Shown here piece after piece: positions 16,025 to 24,251 of a stretch of 27,405 nt of DNA. Numbering within the stretch: the stretch's first letter is position 1; each line of letters begins with the position of its first letter. The translations under genes and the position numbers were made by a program. This DNA comes from JAVBTT01 sp031550325 (GTDB taxonomy: Bacteria; Bacillota; Clostridia; Oscillospirales; UBA929), in contig JAVBOR010000043.1 in NCBI GenBank assembly GCA_031550325.1, positions 1-27,405 of the forward strand. The letters are read 5' to 3'. The notes beneath the pieces are model-generated. The model had not been told where the DNA came from. It did not search any database and saw only the letters and a program-made list of their open reading frames with translations.

Positions 16025-17158
16025 CTAATAGTCCAGCCAGGTGGTCTTCGGCCTGTAGCGAACGCTTGAAACCAGCCCCATCGCGGCAAACATCGCGATC
16101 ATCGACGAGCCTCCATAGCTGATAAAGGGAAGTGTCAGGCCGACGATCGGCAGCAGGCCGACGCACATACCCACGTTGAGGAACGTCTGAAAGATCAGCA
16201 TTCCGGCCACGCCGACACAGATCAGGGCGGCCTGGCCGTTTTTGGCGCGCGTGGCCATATACAGGCATCGGATGATGATGGCGGTCAGCAGCAAAATAAC
16301 GGCGAGGCAGCCGACAAAGCCGAGTTCTTCGGCGCACACGGAGAAAACAAAGTCGGTATGTCCTCCGAACAGGTCTCCCATCTGCGTATGTTTTCCCTGA
16401 TACAGCCCTTGACCGAGCATCTGTCCCCCGCCCACGGTGTTCATGCTCTGAATGGAGTGCCACCCGGCGCCCGAGGGATCCATGTAGGGGTTCAGCGCGA
16501 TAATGACGCGCGTTCGCTGCTTTTCGGTGAGCACGACGCTCCATAGAAACGGCGCGGCGGCGGCCAGCGCGACCCCCGCGGCGGCAAACCACCGCGGTTT
16601 GACGCCCGCGCCAATCATCATGCACAGAAAAATAAACACATAAATCAGCGCAACGCCCGTGTCGCCCGACACCGCGATGATCATCCCGACCATCAGCAAC
16701 AGATGCGCCATCAGCGTCATCATGGGGAAAATCCGGTTGATGCGGTCGCGAAGCGCGTACATTTGCGTGGCCAGCAGAATGATGAACCCGATCTTGACAA
16801 TCTCGGCGGGCTGAATGGCCATAGGCAGGAAGGAAAAGTCAAACCAGCTCTTGTTGCCTCCCCTGACCACGCCAAACGGGACGAGAAGCAAGATAAACAG
16901 GACGTTAAACGCCAGAATCGCCTTCCAGCACCGGCCGATAAAGTCGGTGTCGATGAGCGTGATCACCAGAAACAGCACCACCCCAATCGCGATGGCGGCA
17001 ATCTGGGTGCGCAGATAGGGCCACGCGCCGCCCGGCAGCGAACGCGCGGCGCTGGACACCAGAACGCAGCCAAACGCGGAGGCGGCCAAACACAGCAGCA
17101 GCAGAAAAAAATCCGCGCCGCGAAAAAACTTTTTGATGAATCGCGCGACTTCCTTCAT
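16025..17158 (-). CDS. rodA: RodA-type SEDS peptidoglycan glycosyltransferase
   Basis: A 377-residue polytopic membrane protein of the SEDS family (RodA/FtsW/SpoVE), which polymerises lipid II together with a class B PBP. About ten hydrophobic segments; conserved NKSWFDFSFLPMAIQPAEIVKIG, ALNPYMDPSGAGWHSIQSMNTVGGGQMLGQG, GGHTDFVFSVCAEELGFVG and LGLTLPFISYGGSS-like (VGLTLPFISYGGSSMI) signatures. The FSVCAEELGF form favours RodA over FtsW, though SpoVE cannot be excluded. AGGAG lies before the ATG. Convergent with polC and divergent from tsaE. Confidence 0.9.
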   Translation of the reverse strand: MKEVARFIKKFFRGADFFLLLLCLAASAFGCVLVSSAARSLPGGAWPYLRTQIAAIAIGVVLFLVITLIDTDFIGRCWKAILAFNVLFILLLVPFGVVRGGNKSWFDFSFLPMAIQPAEIVKIGFIILLATQMYALRDRINRIFPMMTLMAHLLLMVGMIIAVSGDTGVALIYVFIFLCMMIGAGVKPRWFAAAGVALAAAAPFLWSVVLTEKQRTRVIIALNPYMDPSGAGWHSIQSMNTVGGGQMLGQGLYQGKHTQMGDLFGGHTDFVFSVCAEELGFVGCLAVILLLTAIIIRCLYMATRAKNGQAALICVGVAGMLIFQTFLNVGMCVGLLPIVGLTLPFISYGGSSMIAMFAAMGLVSSVRYRPKTTWLDY

Positions 17159-17172
17159 GCGGATCTCCTGAC

Positions 17173-17202
17173 TTGTGTAAAATCATTCTCATGTGGTATA
17201 AT
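17173..17202 (+). promoter_or_regulatory. tsaE operon promoter (extended -10)
   Basis: TTGTGT (17173-17178), an 18-base spacer and TATAAT (17197-17202) preceded by TG at 17194-17195, giving the extended -10 form TGnTATAAT. The start point would be near 17209, leaving an 80-base leader before tsaE. Confidence 0.7.
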
Positions 17203-17225
17203 CTTCATGCGCCCATGTGCGCAAC

Positions 17226-17254
17226 AGTATATCACGATTTTTATCACGTTTCCA
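17226..17254 (-). promoter_or_regulatory. rodA promoter (extended -10)
   Basis: On the minus strand TATACT (17231-17226) is preceded by TGA (17234-17232), an extended -10. The -35 is weak (TGGAAA, 17254-17249) at 17-base spacing. The start point would be near 17219. The -10 boxes of this and the tsaE promoter are only about 24 bases apart, so the two may compete for polymerase. Confidence 0.5.
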
Positions 17255-17289
17255 CCTTTTCACGCCAACTCTTTCCCATGGAGGCTACG

Positions 17290-17697
17290 ATGATTTCCAG
17301 AGATGTCGATCAAACCGAAAAGCTCGGCGAGGAGCTGGGGAAAACCATTTCCGCGGGGACGGTCGTCTGGCTCTACGGCGACCTCGGGGCGGGCAAGACC
17401 GCTTTTGTCCGAGGGCTGGCGCGAGGGCTCGGCGTTGAGGGCCGCGTCACCAGTCCGACGTTCGCGCTGGTAAACGAATATGAGGGCCGCCTGCCCCTTT
17501 TTCACTTCGATCTGTATCGCCTGGGCGGCGAGGAGGATCTGTTTGAGCTGGGCTGGGATGACTATCTCTCCCGAGGCGGCGTATGCGCGGTGGAGTGGAG
17601 CCAGCGCCTTGACGCGCGCCCCGACCGGGGGGTCAGAGTGGACATCAGGCCGTGCGCCGAAGGGAGGGAGATCTGCATTGACCATCTTGGCGCTTGA
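17290..17697 (+). CDS. tsaE: tRNA threonylcarbamoyladenosine biosynthesis ATPase TsaE
   Basis: A 135-residue ATPase needed with TsaB and TsaD for the t6A37 modification of ANN-reading tRNAs. Walker A is GDLGAGKT (30-37), followed by VTSPTFALVNEYEG and LYRLGGEEDLFELG, with VEWSQRL near the C-terminus, all typical of the family. The start at 17290 has GGAGG five bases upstream. The in-frame ATG at 17278 overlaps that site and is less likely. Its 3' end overlaps tsaB by 20 bases. Confidence 0.94.
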   Translation: MISRDVDQTEKLGEELGKTISAGTVVWLYGDLGAGKTAFVRGLARGLGVEGRVTSPTFALVNEYEGRLPLFHFDLYRLGGEEDLFELGWDDYLSRGGVCAVEWSQRLDARPDRGVRVDIRPCAEGREICIDHLGA

Positions 17698-18331
17698 CTC
17701 ATGCTCTGTTTCGGCGTCGGTCGGCGTCGTCCGCGACGGCGACCTGCTGGCGCAAAGCTTTCAAAATGTGGGGCTGACGCACTCCGAGACGCTGCTTCCT
17801 ATGCTGGAGTCCCTGCTGCTCAACAGCAAGCTAACGCCTCAATCGCTCGACCTTGTCGCCGTTTCCAATGGCCCCGGCTCCTTTACCGGCCTTCGCATCG
17901 GCGTTTCGGCGGCGCTTGGCTTTGCGCTGTCCCTCTCGCTGCCCTGCGTGGGCGTGTCGTCTCTGGAGGCCGCCGCTCGCAGCGCCGTCCACACGGAGGG
18001 GCTCATCTGCGCCTGTATGGACGCCAGACGCGACCAGGTCTACAACGCGATGTTTTTTTCCGAAAACGGCAGGCTGACGCGGCTTTGTGAGGACCGCGCC
18101 GTGGCGCTTGAGGAGGTGCTGGCCGAAATCGGCGACCGGCGCGCTGTTTTTGTTGGAGACGGCGCAAGGATGTGCTATAATGAACCCGGACATTTCCTTC
18201 AATACCCCACGGCGTATGGCGTGGCCGGGTGCGTGATCGCCGGGCATACGCGCAAAGCCGACGAGCTTTGTTACCTGCGCCTGCCGCAGGCCGAACGAGA
18301 AAGACTGGAAAGAGAGAGGAATAAGCCATGA
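17678..18331 (+). CDS. tsaB: tRNA threonylcarbamoyladenosine biosynthesis protein TsaB
   Basis: A 217-residue ASKHA-fold protein, the scaffold partner of TsaD in t6A synthesis. It begins (M)TILALDSCSVSASVG and has the signature VSNGPGSFTGLRIGVSAALG (about 62-81) and ICACMDARRDQVYNA. The start is TTG at 17678, preceded by GGGAGGGAG (about 17662-17670) inside tsaE; starting here restores the conserved N-terminus. Neither tsaD nor rimI follows, unlike in many Firmicutes; upp comes next with a four-base overlap. Confidence 0.93.
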   Translation: MTILALDSCSVSASVGVVRDGDLLAQSFQNVGLTHSETLLPMLESLLLNSKLTPQSLDLVAVSNGPGSFTGLRIGVSAALGFALSLSLPCVGVSSLEAAARSAVHTEGLICACMDARRDQVYNAMFFSENGRLTRLCEDRAVALEEVLAEIGDRRAVFVGDGARMCYNEPGHFLQYPTAYGVAGCVIAGHTRKADELCYLRLPQAERERLERERNKP

Positions 18332-18954
18332 CGGTACACATCCTGGAGCATCCCCTGATCCAACACAAACTCACCATTTTGCGCGACAAAACCACCGGCT
18401 CCAAAGAGTTTCGCGAAGTCGTCAGCGAGATTGCCATGCTCATGTGCTATGAAGCCACGCGCGACCTGTCCACCGAAACTGTCGACGTGGAAACACCGAT
18501 TGCCATGGCCAAATGCAAGGTTATCTCGGGCAAAAAACTCGCCGTTGTCCCCATCCTGCGCGCCGGTCTGGGCATGGTTGACGGGATGCTGCGCCTGATT
18601 CCGGCTGCCAAGGTCGCCCACATCGGCATGTACCGCGACCCGGAGACGCTCACCCCCGTGGAGTACTATTTAAAGGTGCCGCCCGACATCAGCGTGCGCG
18701 ACGTCATCATCCTTGACCCGATGCTCGCCACAGGCGGCACGGCTTCGGCCGCGGCGCAATTCCTCAAAAACTATCACGTCAAGTCGATCAAGCTCCTGAC
18801 CATTTTGTCCGCGCCGGAAGGGCTTGCCAAAATGAAGGCCGACCATCCCGACATCGACGTGTATACCTGCGCCGTGGACGAAAAACTCAACGACCACGCC
18901 TATATCGTTCCCGGTCTGGGCGACGCTGGCGACCGCATTTTCGGTACGAAATAG
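18328..18954 (+). CDS. upp: Uracil phosphoribosyltransferase
   Basis: A 208-residue salvage enzyme that makes UMP from uracil and PRPP. The PRPP loop is DPMLATGGTASAA (about 130-142), and the uracil-binding C-terminus YIVPGLGDAGDRIFGTK is intact. Its ATG overlaps the tsaB stop (ATGA), so it is the last gene of the tsaE-tsaB-upp unit. It converges on the carboxypeptidase gene with only three bases between the stop codons. Confidence 0.97.
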   Translation: MTVHILEHPLIQHKLTILRDKTTGSKEFREVVSEIAMLMCYEATRDLSTETVDVETPIAMAKCKVISGKKLAVVPILRAGLGMVDGMLRLIPAAKVAHIGMYRDPETLTPVEYYLKVPPDISVRDVIILDPMLATGGTASAAAQFLKNYHVKSIKLLTILSAPEGLAKMKADHPDIDVYTCAVDEKLNDHAYIVPGLGDAGDRIFGTK

Positions 18955-18957
18955 GAT

Positions 18958-20301
18958 TCAGCGCCTGCGGCGCTTATTGCCCTTGTAGCGCTGATACCCT
19001 GTGGCGCGGTTTCTGCGCCGGCGTACATTGATCACGATGACAACGGCCGTATACAGAATAACGGCGGCCACAACGCCGATAACGGCCCACCGAAACCACG
19101 GCTGCGAGACAAAGCCGACCACTTCGCTTTTGATCCGCTCCGTTTCGGAGCGCTCCACGGACACCTGGGAGATCAGGTTGACCGTGCCGTACTCGTTTCC
19201 CTCATAGGACAGCGAGAGCTTGCCCAGGACCTGCCCCTTGTAGACCGGGGCCATGGTTCCGTCCGGCTCGAACAGGACGATGTCCGTCTTGATGTCCTCG
19301 GGGGAAAGCGATTTGGGGACAAGCGCCGTGACGGCGGACTCCGGGCCCAGCAGCACGGAGTCCGCGTCCAAGCCCTGGATCAGCTTGATTTCGGCAACCG
19401 GCTTGGATTTGGACAGGATCTGCTTGTATGTGAAGTTGTCAAAGCCCCACTCGAACAGCGATTTTGTCTCCGAAAAGCTTCGAATCAGGCCGGTTTCCTC
19501 TTCCTTTTCGGCGCCGAGGACAACGCTGATCAGCGTCAGGCCGTCTTTCTCGGCGCTGGACGCCAAGCAGTATCCGGCCGCCTGCGTGCTGCCTGTTTTG
19601 ATGCCGCGCGCATAGGCGTACACATAGTCGGCGGATTGCCGCTTGGAGATCAGCCTGTTGGTTGTGTACAGGGTCCGGCCTTCGGGCGTAAGGTTGGTCG
19701 GCCCGACCGTATAGGTTTGCGTATGGGCGATTTCCATAAACAGCGGGCTCTTCATCCCCTCCAGACACAGCAGATACAGATCGTACGCGCTGGTCAGATG
19801 CCTGTCGTCGGGAAGCCCGTGTGTATTTTGAAAAACGGTGTCCTCCATGCCGATTTCCTTTGCCCGCTCGTTCATCAGCTCGACAAACGCGGGGACCGAG
19901 CCTGAAATGTACTCGGCAAGAATGTTGCATGCCTCATTGGCAGACGACAGCATGGCGCAGTACAGAAGGTCGCGCACCTGCATCTCCTCGCCCACCTTGA
20001 TGTTCTGCGTGCTGCCCTCCGGGTCAAGCCCGACCATGGCCGTTTCACCGGCCGTGACCACGTCCTCCAGGTTGCCGCGCTCCAGAACAAGCAGGCAGGT
20101 CATGACCTTCGTGATGCTCGCGGGCGGACGGGGGTCGTGAATGTTGTGGGTATAGAGGATCTCCCCTGTCTTTGCGTCCACCAATATAGCCGCCCTGGCC
20201 CGGACGTCGACGGGGGGCAGGCCGCTGTATAAAGCAGTGGCGGGCACGGACAGCATGAGGGTCATCAGCAGCAGAAGGGCTATCGTTCTCAGTGATTTCA
20301 T
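18958..20301 (-). CDS. D-alanyl-D-alanine carboxypeptidase (S11 family, DacF-like)
   Basis: A 447-residue penicillin-binding carboxypeptidase that trims peptidoglycan stem peptides outside the membrane. Signal peptide at 1-23; active-site motifs S62-I-T-K65, S120-A-N122 and K235-T-G237 are all intact. A C-terminal PBP5-type beta domain (about 285-385) is followed by a transmembrane anchor (about 402-424) and a very basic tail (NVRRRRNRATG...KRRRR). The C-terminal anchor, rather than an amphipathic helix, is common in Clostridia DacF/DacB-like proteins. A good promoter lies upstream. The specific paralogue name is not assigned. Confidence 0.93.
   Translation of the reverse strand: MKSLRTIALLLLMTLMLSVPATALYSGLPPVDVRARAAILVDAKTGEILYTHNIHDPRPPASITKVMTCLLVLERGNLEDVVTAGETAMVGLDPEGSTQNIKVGEEMQVRDLLYCAMLSSANEACNILAEYISGSVPAFVELMNERAKEIGMEDTVFQNTHGLPDDRHLTSAYDLYLLCLEGMKSPLFMEIAHTQTYTVGPTNLTPEGRTLYTTNRLISKRQSADYVYAYARGIKTGSTQAAGYCLASSAEKDGLTLISVVLGAEKEEETGLIRSFSETKSLFEWGFDNFTYKQILSKSKPVAEIKLIQGLDADSVLLGPESAVTALVPKSLSPEDIKTDIVLFEPDGTMAPVYKGQVLGKLSLSYEGNEYGTVNLISQVSVERSETERIKSEVVGFVSQPWFRWAVIGVVAAVILYTAVVIVINVRRRRNRATGYQRYKGNKRRRR
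18960..18974. other. Small hairpin at the upp/carboxypeptidase junction
   Basis: AGCGCC and GGCGCT pair around a TGC loop at the very end of the carboxypeptidase coding sequence, just after the upp stop. The following bases on the plus strand (TATTGCCCTT) are only weakly T-rich, so it is a doubtful terminator for upp. Confidence 0.3.
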
Positions 20302-20339
20302 GATACACGCCTCGTCGCTTTCAGTTTTATGTCAACGCT

Positions 20340-20368
20340 ATTATAGCAGACCGCCCATGTTCTTTCAA
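20340..20368 (-). promoter_or_regulatory. Carboxypeptidase gene promoter
   Basis: On the minus strand TTGAAA (20368-20363), a 17-base spacer and TATAAT (20345-20340), a near-consensus sigma-A-type promoter. The transcript would start near 20333 and have a leader of about 30 bases with GAGG before the ATG. Confidence 0.75.
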
Positions 20369-20383
20369 CCGGGAGTTGACGTG

Positions 20384-20734
20384 ATGAAGAAATCTGTCTG
20401 GCAGCCGATCGCCCTGGCCGCGGCGCTTTTGTTCTTTGCCGCCGGCTACCTTGTGGCGCAGCGCCCCATCGCCGATACAGTGCAGATCCTTACGAGCACA
20501 AACCGGGACGTCCCTCCCGCCGAGGAAGCAGCGCGCGGCCTCATCGACGTCAACACGGCCCAGGCGCTGGAGCTGGCCGACCTTCCCGGCATCGGGCCTG
20601 TGCTGGCCGAGCGAATCGTGGCCTACCGCGCGGAGAACGGCCCGTTTGCCGTCCCCGAGGATCTGCTTGATGTCAGCGGCATCGGCCCGAAAAAGCTGGA
20701 GGGCATTGGCGCGTACATTACGCTATCCCCATAA
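20384..20734 (+). CDS. ComEA-like helix-hairpin-helix protein
   Basis: A 116-residue protein with one N-terminal membrane segment (about 7-25) and a C-terminal tandem helix-hairpin-helix region (about 52-114: LIDVNTAQALELADLPGIGP, then LLDVSGIGPKKLEGIG). This is the DNA-binding half of ComEA, the competence DNA receptor, but the SLBB domain of full ComEA is missing, so a role in DNA uptake is uncertain. I start at the ATG at 20384 with GGGAG eight bases upstream; the in-frame ATG at 20357 lies before that site. No comEB/comEC neighbour is present. Confidence 0.82.
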   Translation: MKKSVWQPIALAAALLFFAAGYLVAQRPIADTVQILTSTNRDVPPAEEAARGLIDVNTAQALELADLPGIGPVLAERIVAYRAENGPFAVPEDLLDVSGIGPKKLEGIGAYITLSP

Positions 20735-20816
20735 CTCCCTTTTCCCCGCGCCGAACGCGGCTTTTCCGCGGAATTTCGCCGCTTTGCGCGGCGCCGCTTG
20801 AATTTTAGGAGGCTTC
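20735..20816 (+). other. Intergenic hairpins before the two-component operon
   Basis: Two GC-rich stems, CCGCG/CGCGG followed by CTTTT (about 20743-20763) and CGCCGC/GCGGCG (about 20776-20793), then AGGAGG for the regulator gene. The first could be a weak terminator for the ComEA-like gene. No clear promoter is visible. Confidence 0.4.
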
Positions 20817-21500
20817 ATGAGAATTCTGGTTGTGGATGACGAAAAAAACTTGGTCAAAGGCATCGTGTTTAATCTGGAACACGAGGGCTATGAGGTGAAC
20901 AGCTGTTTTGACGGAGAAGAGGGCGTTCGCCTGGCCTCTGAGCGCCACTACGACCTCATCATTCTTGATCTGATGATGCCTAAAATTGATGGGCTGGAGG
21001 CCTGCCGCCGCATCCGCGAGTTTTCGACGGTGCCGATCATCATGCTGACCGCGCGCAGCGACGACATGGACAAGCTCATCGGCTTTGAGTACGGCGCAGA
21101 CGACTATATGACCAAGCCCTTCAACATTATGGAGCTCAAAAGCCGCATCCGCGCGATTTTGCGCCGGGTGAGCGTGCAAAACGCCTCCGCAGAGAAGATA
21201 GAGCTGCTGCAGTCGGGGCATCTTGTGCTTGACTCCGCGCAGCGCATCGCGCGCGTCAACGGGCATCCGACCGACTTAACTGCGAAGGAATTTGACCTCA
21301 TTGAGCTGTTGATGCGCAATCCAGGCAGGGTCTACAGCCGCGAAACCTTGCTCAACATCGTGTGGGACTTTGAGTTTCCGGGCGATATCCGAACCGTGGA
21401 CGTCCATGTGCGCCGCCTGAGGGAAAAGCTTGAGCTCAACCCCGCCCAGCCGCAGTACATCTTGACCAAGTGGGGGGTGGGCTACTATTTTAAGGCCTAG
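20817..21500 (+). CDS. OmpR/PhoB-family response regulator
   Basis: A 227-residue regulator: receiver domain (1-118) with acidic pocket D7/D8, phosphoacceptor D51, T78 and K100, and a winged-helix DNA-binding domain (about 130-225, TAKEFDLIELLMRNPGRVYSRETLLNIVWDFEFPGDIRTVDVHVRRLREKL). AGGAGG precedes the ATG. It is followed by its cognate kinase after 43 bases and the GerMN lipoprotein gene. Targets cannot be told; by analogy with YycF/WalR and MtrA a cell envelope role is plausible. Confidence 0.94.
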   Translation: MRILVVDDEKNLVKGIVFNLEHEGYEVNSCFDGEEGVRLASERHYDLIILDLMMPKIDGLEACRRIREFSTVPIIMLTARSDDMDKLIGFEYGADDYMTKPFNIMELKSRIRAILRRVSVQNASAEKIELLQSGHLVLDSAQRIARVNGHPTDLTAKEFDLIELLMRNPGRVYSRETLLNIVWDFEFPGDIRTVDVHVRRLREKLELNPAQPQYILTKWGVGYYFKA

Positions 21501-21543
21501 ATCCTCCGTCCGAGGCAAAAAGACGCGCGTCGGACGCTATCAA

Positions 21544-22935
21544 ATGAAGATCGCATTTTCCTATATGTCGATCATCCTGTTTGTGCTGGTTCTGCTCAAC
21601 ACTTATCCCGTCTATGTTTCCCAGACCTTTGTCTATCGGTACAAGCAAAACTCCATCGGCGCACAGGCGTCTCTCATGACGGCCACCCTGTCCGGACTGG
21701 ATGAGCTCACCTCGGAAAACGTCAGCCGCGGCATGGCTGTTTTGGACAGTCAGGGCGCATACCGCGTCATTGTCGTCAACGACGCGGGACTGATCGTCTA
21801 TGACAACTCAGCTTCCTACAGCACCGAGGGCCGCTATGCCATGCAGAGCGAAATCATCAAGGCACTGTCCGGCCGCGACGTGTTTCGCTCCCAACTCATC
21901 GAGCACTCCTTTGAAAGCCGCCTGGCCATCCCGGTCATGTCACAGGGTCGGGTGATCGGAGCGGTCTATCTGTATGACTATGACCCCACGCAGGCAGCGA
22001 TGCTGTCAGGGCTGCGCTCAAACCTGTCCACCTTTTCCGTAGTGATTACAGTCGTGTTTATCCTGCTGAGCATTTTCATCTCGATGGCGCTGACACGCCG
22101 CATCACCGGCCTGATGCACGCCATCCGCGCCGTCCGCAACGGGGACTACAGCCAAAAAGCGCCCATAAAGGGCCGCGATGAGCTTTCTCAAGTCGCCGGA
22201 CAGTTTAACGATCTGTCCGATATTCTGTACAAGACCGAGAAGCTCCGCCAGCAGTTTGTGTCGGACGCCTCGCATGAGCTTAAGACGCCGCTGGCCTCGA
22301 TCCGCCTCTTGGCAGACTCCATTCTCCAAACCGACGATATGGATATCGGCACCATTCGCGAATTTATGGCCGATATCGGGCAGGAGATTGACCGTCTGGG
22401 ACGCATGACTGAAAAGCTCATGCTGCTGACGCGCCTTGAAAGCTCGCACGAGCCTCCGTCCGGCATGCTGGATCCGGTTGCTGTTATTCTGCGCGCCGTG
22501 CATATGCTTGACCTCTTGGCGCAGGCCGCCGAGGTCAAACTTCGCTGCGAGCTCTCCGAGGGCTGTCAGATTCACGGCAGCGAGGACGATTTATACCAGA
22601 TTGTCTATAATCTCATTGAAAACGCCATTAAATATAATCATCCTGGCGGGACGGTTCGCATTTTGTGCTACCCGTGGGAGGATTTTATCCTGCTGGAGGT
22701 TGACGACACCGGCGTCGGCATCCCGGAGGAGGATCTGCCGCGCGTTTTTGAGCGTTTTTACCGCGTGGACAAGGCGCGCTCCCGCGAGGCCGGCGGCACG
22801 GGCCTCGGCCTTTCCATTGTGTCCCAGACCATTGAGCGCATGGGCGGCACCGTGCAGGTCGAGAGCGTTTACGGCAAAGGCACGAGCTTTCGTGTTCTGT
22901 TTCCTCTGGAGGTGAGCTACGATGACCTCATGTAA
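21544..22935 (+). CDS. Sensor histidine kinase
   Basis: A 463-residue kinase with a transmembrane helix at about 5-25, an extracytoplasmic sensor (about 30-160), a second helix (about 160-183), HAMP (about 184-235), the dimerisation box FVSDASHELKTPLASIRLL with H244, and an ATPase domain (N box IENAIKYN, G1 DTGVGIPEEDL, F box FERFYRVDKARS, G2 GGTGLGLSI). The ATG at 21544 has no clear ribosome binding site, and the frame is open upstream to 21466 without ATG, GTG or TTG, so the start is uncertain. Its end overlaps the GerMN gene by 14 bases. Confidence 0.92.
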   Translation: MKIAFSYMSIILFVLVLLNTYPVYVSQTFVYRYKQNSIGAQASLMTATLSGLDELTSENVSRGMAVLDSQGAYRVIVVNDAGLIVYDNSASYSTEGRYAMQSEIIKALSGRDVFRSQLIEHSFESRLAIPVMSQGRVIGAVYLYDYDPTQAAMLSGLRSNLSTFSVVITVVFILLSIFISMALTRRITGLMHAIRAVRNGDYSQKAPIKGRDELSQVAGQFNDLSDILYKTEKLRQQFVSDASHELKTPLASIRLLADSILQTDDMDIGTIREFMADIGQEIDRLGRMTEKLMLLTRLESSHEPPSGMLDPVAVILRAVHMLDLLAQAAEVKLRCELSEGCQIHGSEDDLYQIVYNLIENAIKYNHPGGTVRILCYPWEDFILLEVDDTGVGIPEEDLPRVFERFYRVDKARSREAGGTGLGLSIVSQTIERMGGTVQVESVYGKGTSFRVLFPLEVSYDDLM

Positions 22936-24247
22936 ACGCGCCTGCCTGCTCTTTTTGTCGCTTACTCTTCTGCTCTCGGCGTGCGCGCGGACGTCCGAGA
23001 CCACCCATCCCCCGGCTCTGGAGTTTTACTATCTCTCCGAGGACGGCAAGGACACGTTTGCGCTGGCTTCCGAGAAACGGGATTTGCCTGCGGGCGACAC
23101 GCTGCGCTGGGCCGTGCTCGAGTTGCTCTCCCCTCCCCTGACCTCCGGCCTGAAGACCGCGATCCCCGCCGATGTGACGCTGCTGTCGGCCCTTTTGCAG
23201 GAGGACGGTACCGCCGAGGTGGATTTCTCCGCGGCGTACCACGCGCTGTCGGGCATCGGCCTCACGCTGGCCGACGCCTGTGTGACGCTCACGCTGACCC
23301 AGCTTCCCGGTGTTGACAGGGTGCGCATCACCGCGGACGGCCGTCAACCCGAAGGCAAGACGGACAAGACGTTTACAAAGGATGACTTTGTGCTGTCGCT
23401 GCTCGATCTTGCACCGCTCCAGACGGAGCTCACCCTGTTTTTTGCCGATGCTCAAAACCGCTATGTCGAATCGGAGTCGCGCAACCTCGTCCTGCGTGAA
23501 AACGAACCGCTTGCCCGCCACGTCATCGAACAGCTCATCGCGGGGCCTCAGACAAAGGCTCTGAAAAAGACTATGCCGGCCGGGACACAGCTTCTGTCCC
23601 TTTCGATCAACGAAACAACCTGCGTTGTCAATTTGTCGCACAACTTTGTCGACGCTGCGCCCGGCGACGCCGCGTCGGCGCGCATGACGCTGGTGGCGCT
23701 GGTCAACTCCCTGACGCAGCTAACCTCGATTGACGCCGTGGAACTCTTGCTTGACGGCACACCCATGACCACATACTTCGGCTACTCGGTGGCCGGTAAG
23801 CTGCGCCGCGAGTCCGCCGCCATTGGCCCTGTGCCCTCGCAGGACACCGACATCACACTGTACTACCCGGACGCCTCCGGCCTCGGACTCATCTCCGTCG
23901 CCTCCCACGTGCGCGTCCAAACCGAGGACAGTCCCGGTCTCGCGTCGCTCCAACAGCTCTTTACGCGCGACGCGCCGATCGGCGTGCCCTTCCCGCTCAC
24001 AGGGCAGATTGAGGTCATTGGGCTTGACCGCGTGGGCAGCCTTTGCGCCGTCTATCTCTCCGACAAGGTCTTGTCAACTTCTCTTCAAATCACCAACATA
24101 CAGGCGCAGGCACTCGTGGGCACGGCTTCCGAGGGGAGCGAGGATATCGTCGTGCGCTTCCTGGTTAACGGGGTCAATCTTGCTGACGTCGCGCAGAGCA
24201 CATGGAAATCGGAATATCGCTTTTCGCGAGAGCTTGTCACGCCGTGA
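22922..24247 (+). CDS. GerMN-domain lipoprotein
   Basis: A 441-residue exported lipoprotein: lipobox LLLSAC with C21 as the acylated cysteine. It then holds two clear GerMN-like domains (about 35-140 and 165-285; motifs GTAEVDFSAAYHAL and TTCVVNLSHNFVDA, followed by LTLTQLPGVDRVRI and VNSLTQLTSIDAVELLLDG) and a more divergent third one (about 308-425). GerMN is found in the germination protein GerM and in actinobacterial LpqB. The ATG overlaps the kinase gene, so it probably works with that kinase at the outer face of the membrane. That function is inference. Confidence 0.88.
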   Translation: MTSCKRACLLFLSLTLLLSACARTSETTHPPALEFYYLSEDGKDTFALASEKRDLPAGDTLRWAVLELLSPPLTSGLKTAIPADVTLLSALLQEDGTAEVDFSAAYHALSGIGLTLADACVTLTLTQLPGVDRVRITADGRQPEGKTDKTFTKDDFVLSLLDLAPLQTELTLFFADAQNRYVESESRNLVLRENEPLARHVIEQLIAGPQTKALKKTMPAGTQLLSLSINETTCVVNLSHNFVDAAPGDAASARMTLVALVNSLTQLTSIDAVELLLDGTPMTTYFGYSVAGKLRRESAAIGPVPSQDTDITLYYPDASGLGLISVASHVRVQTEDSPGLASLQQLFTRDAPIGVPFPLTGQIEVIGLDRVGSLCAVYLSDKVLSTSLQITNIQAQALVGTASEGSEDIVVRFLVNGVNLADVAQSTWKSEYRFSRELVTP

Positions 24248-24251
24248 CGCC

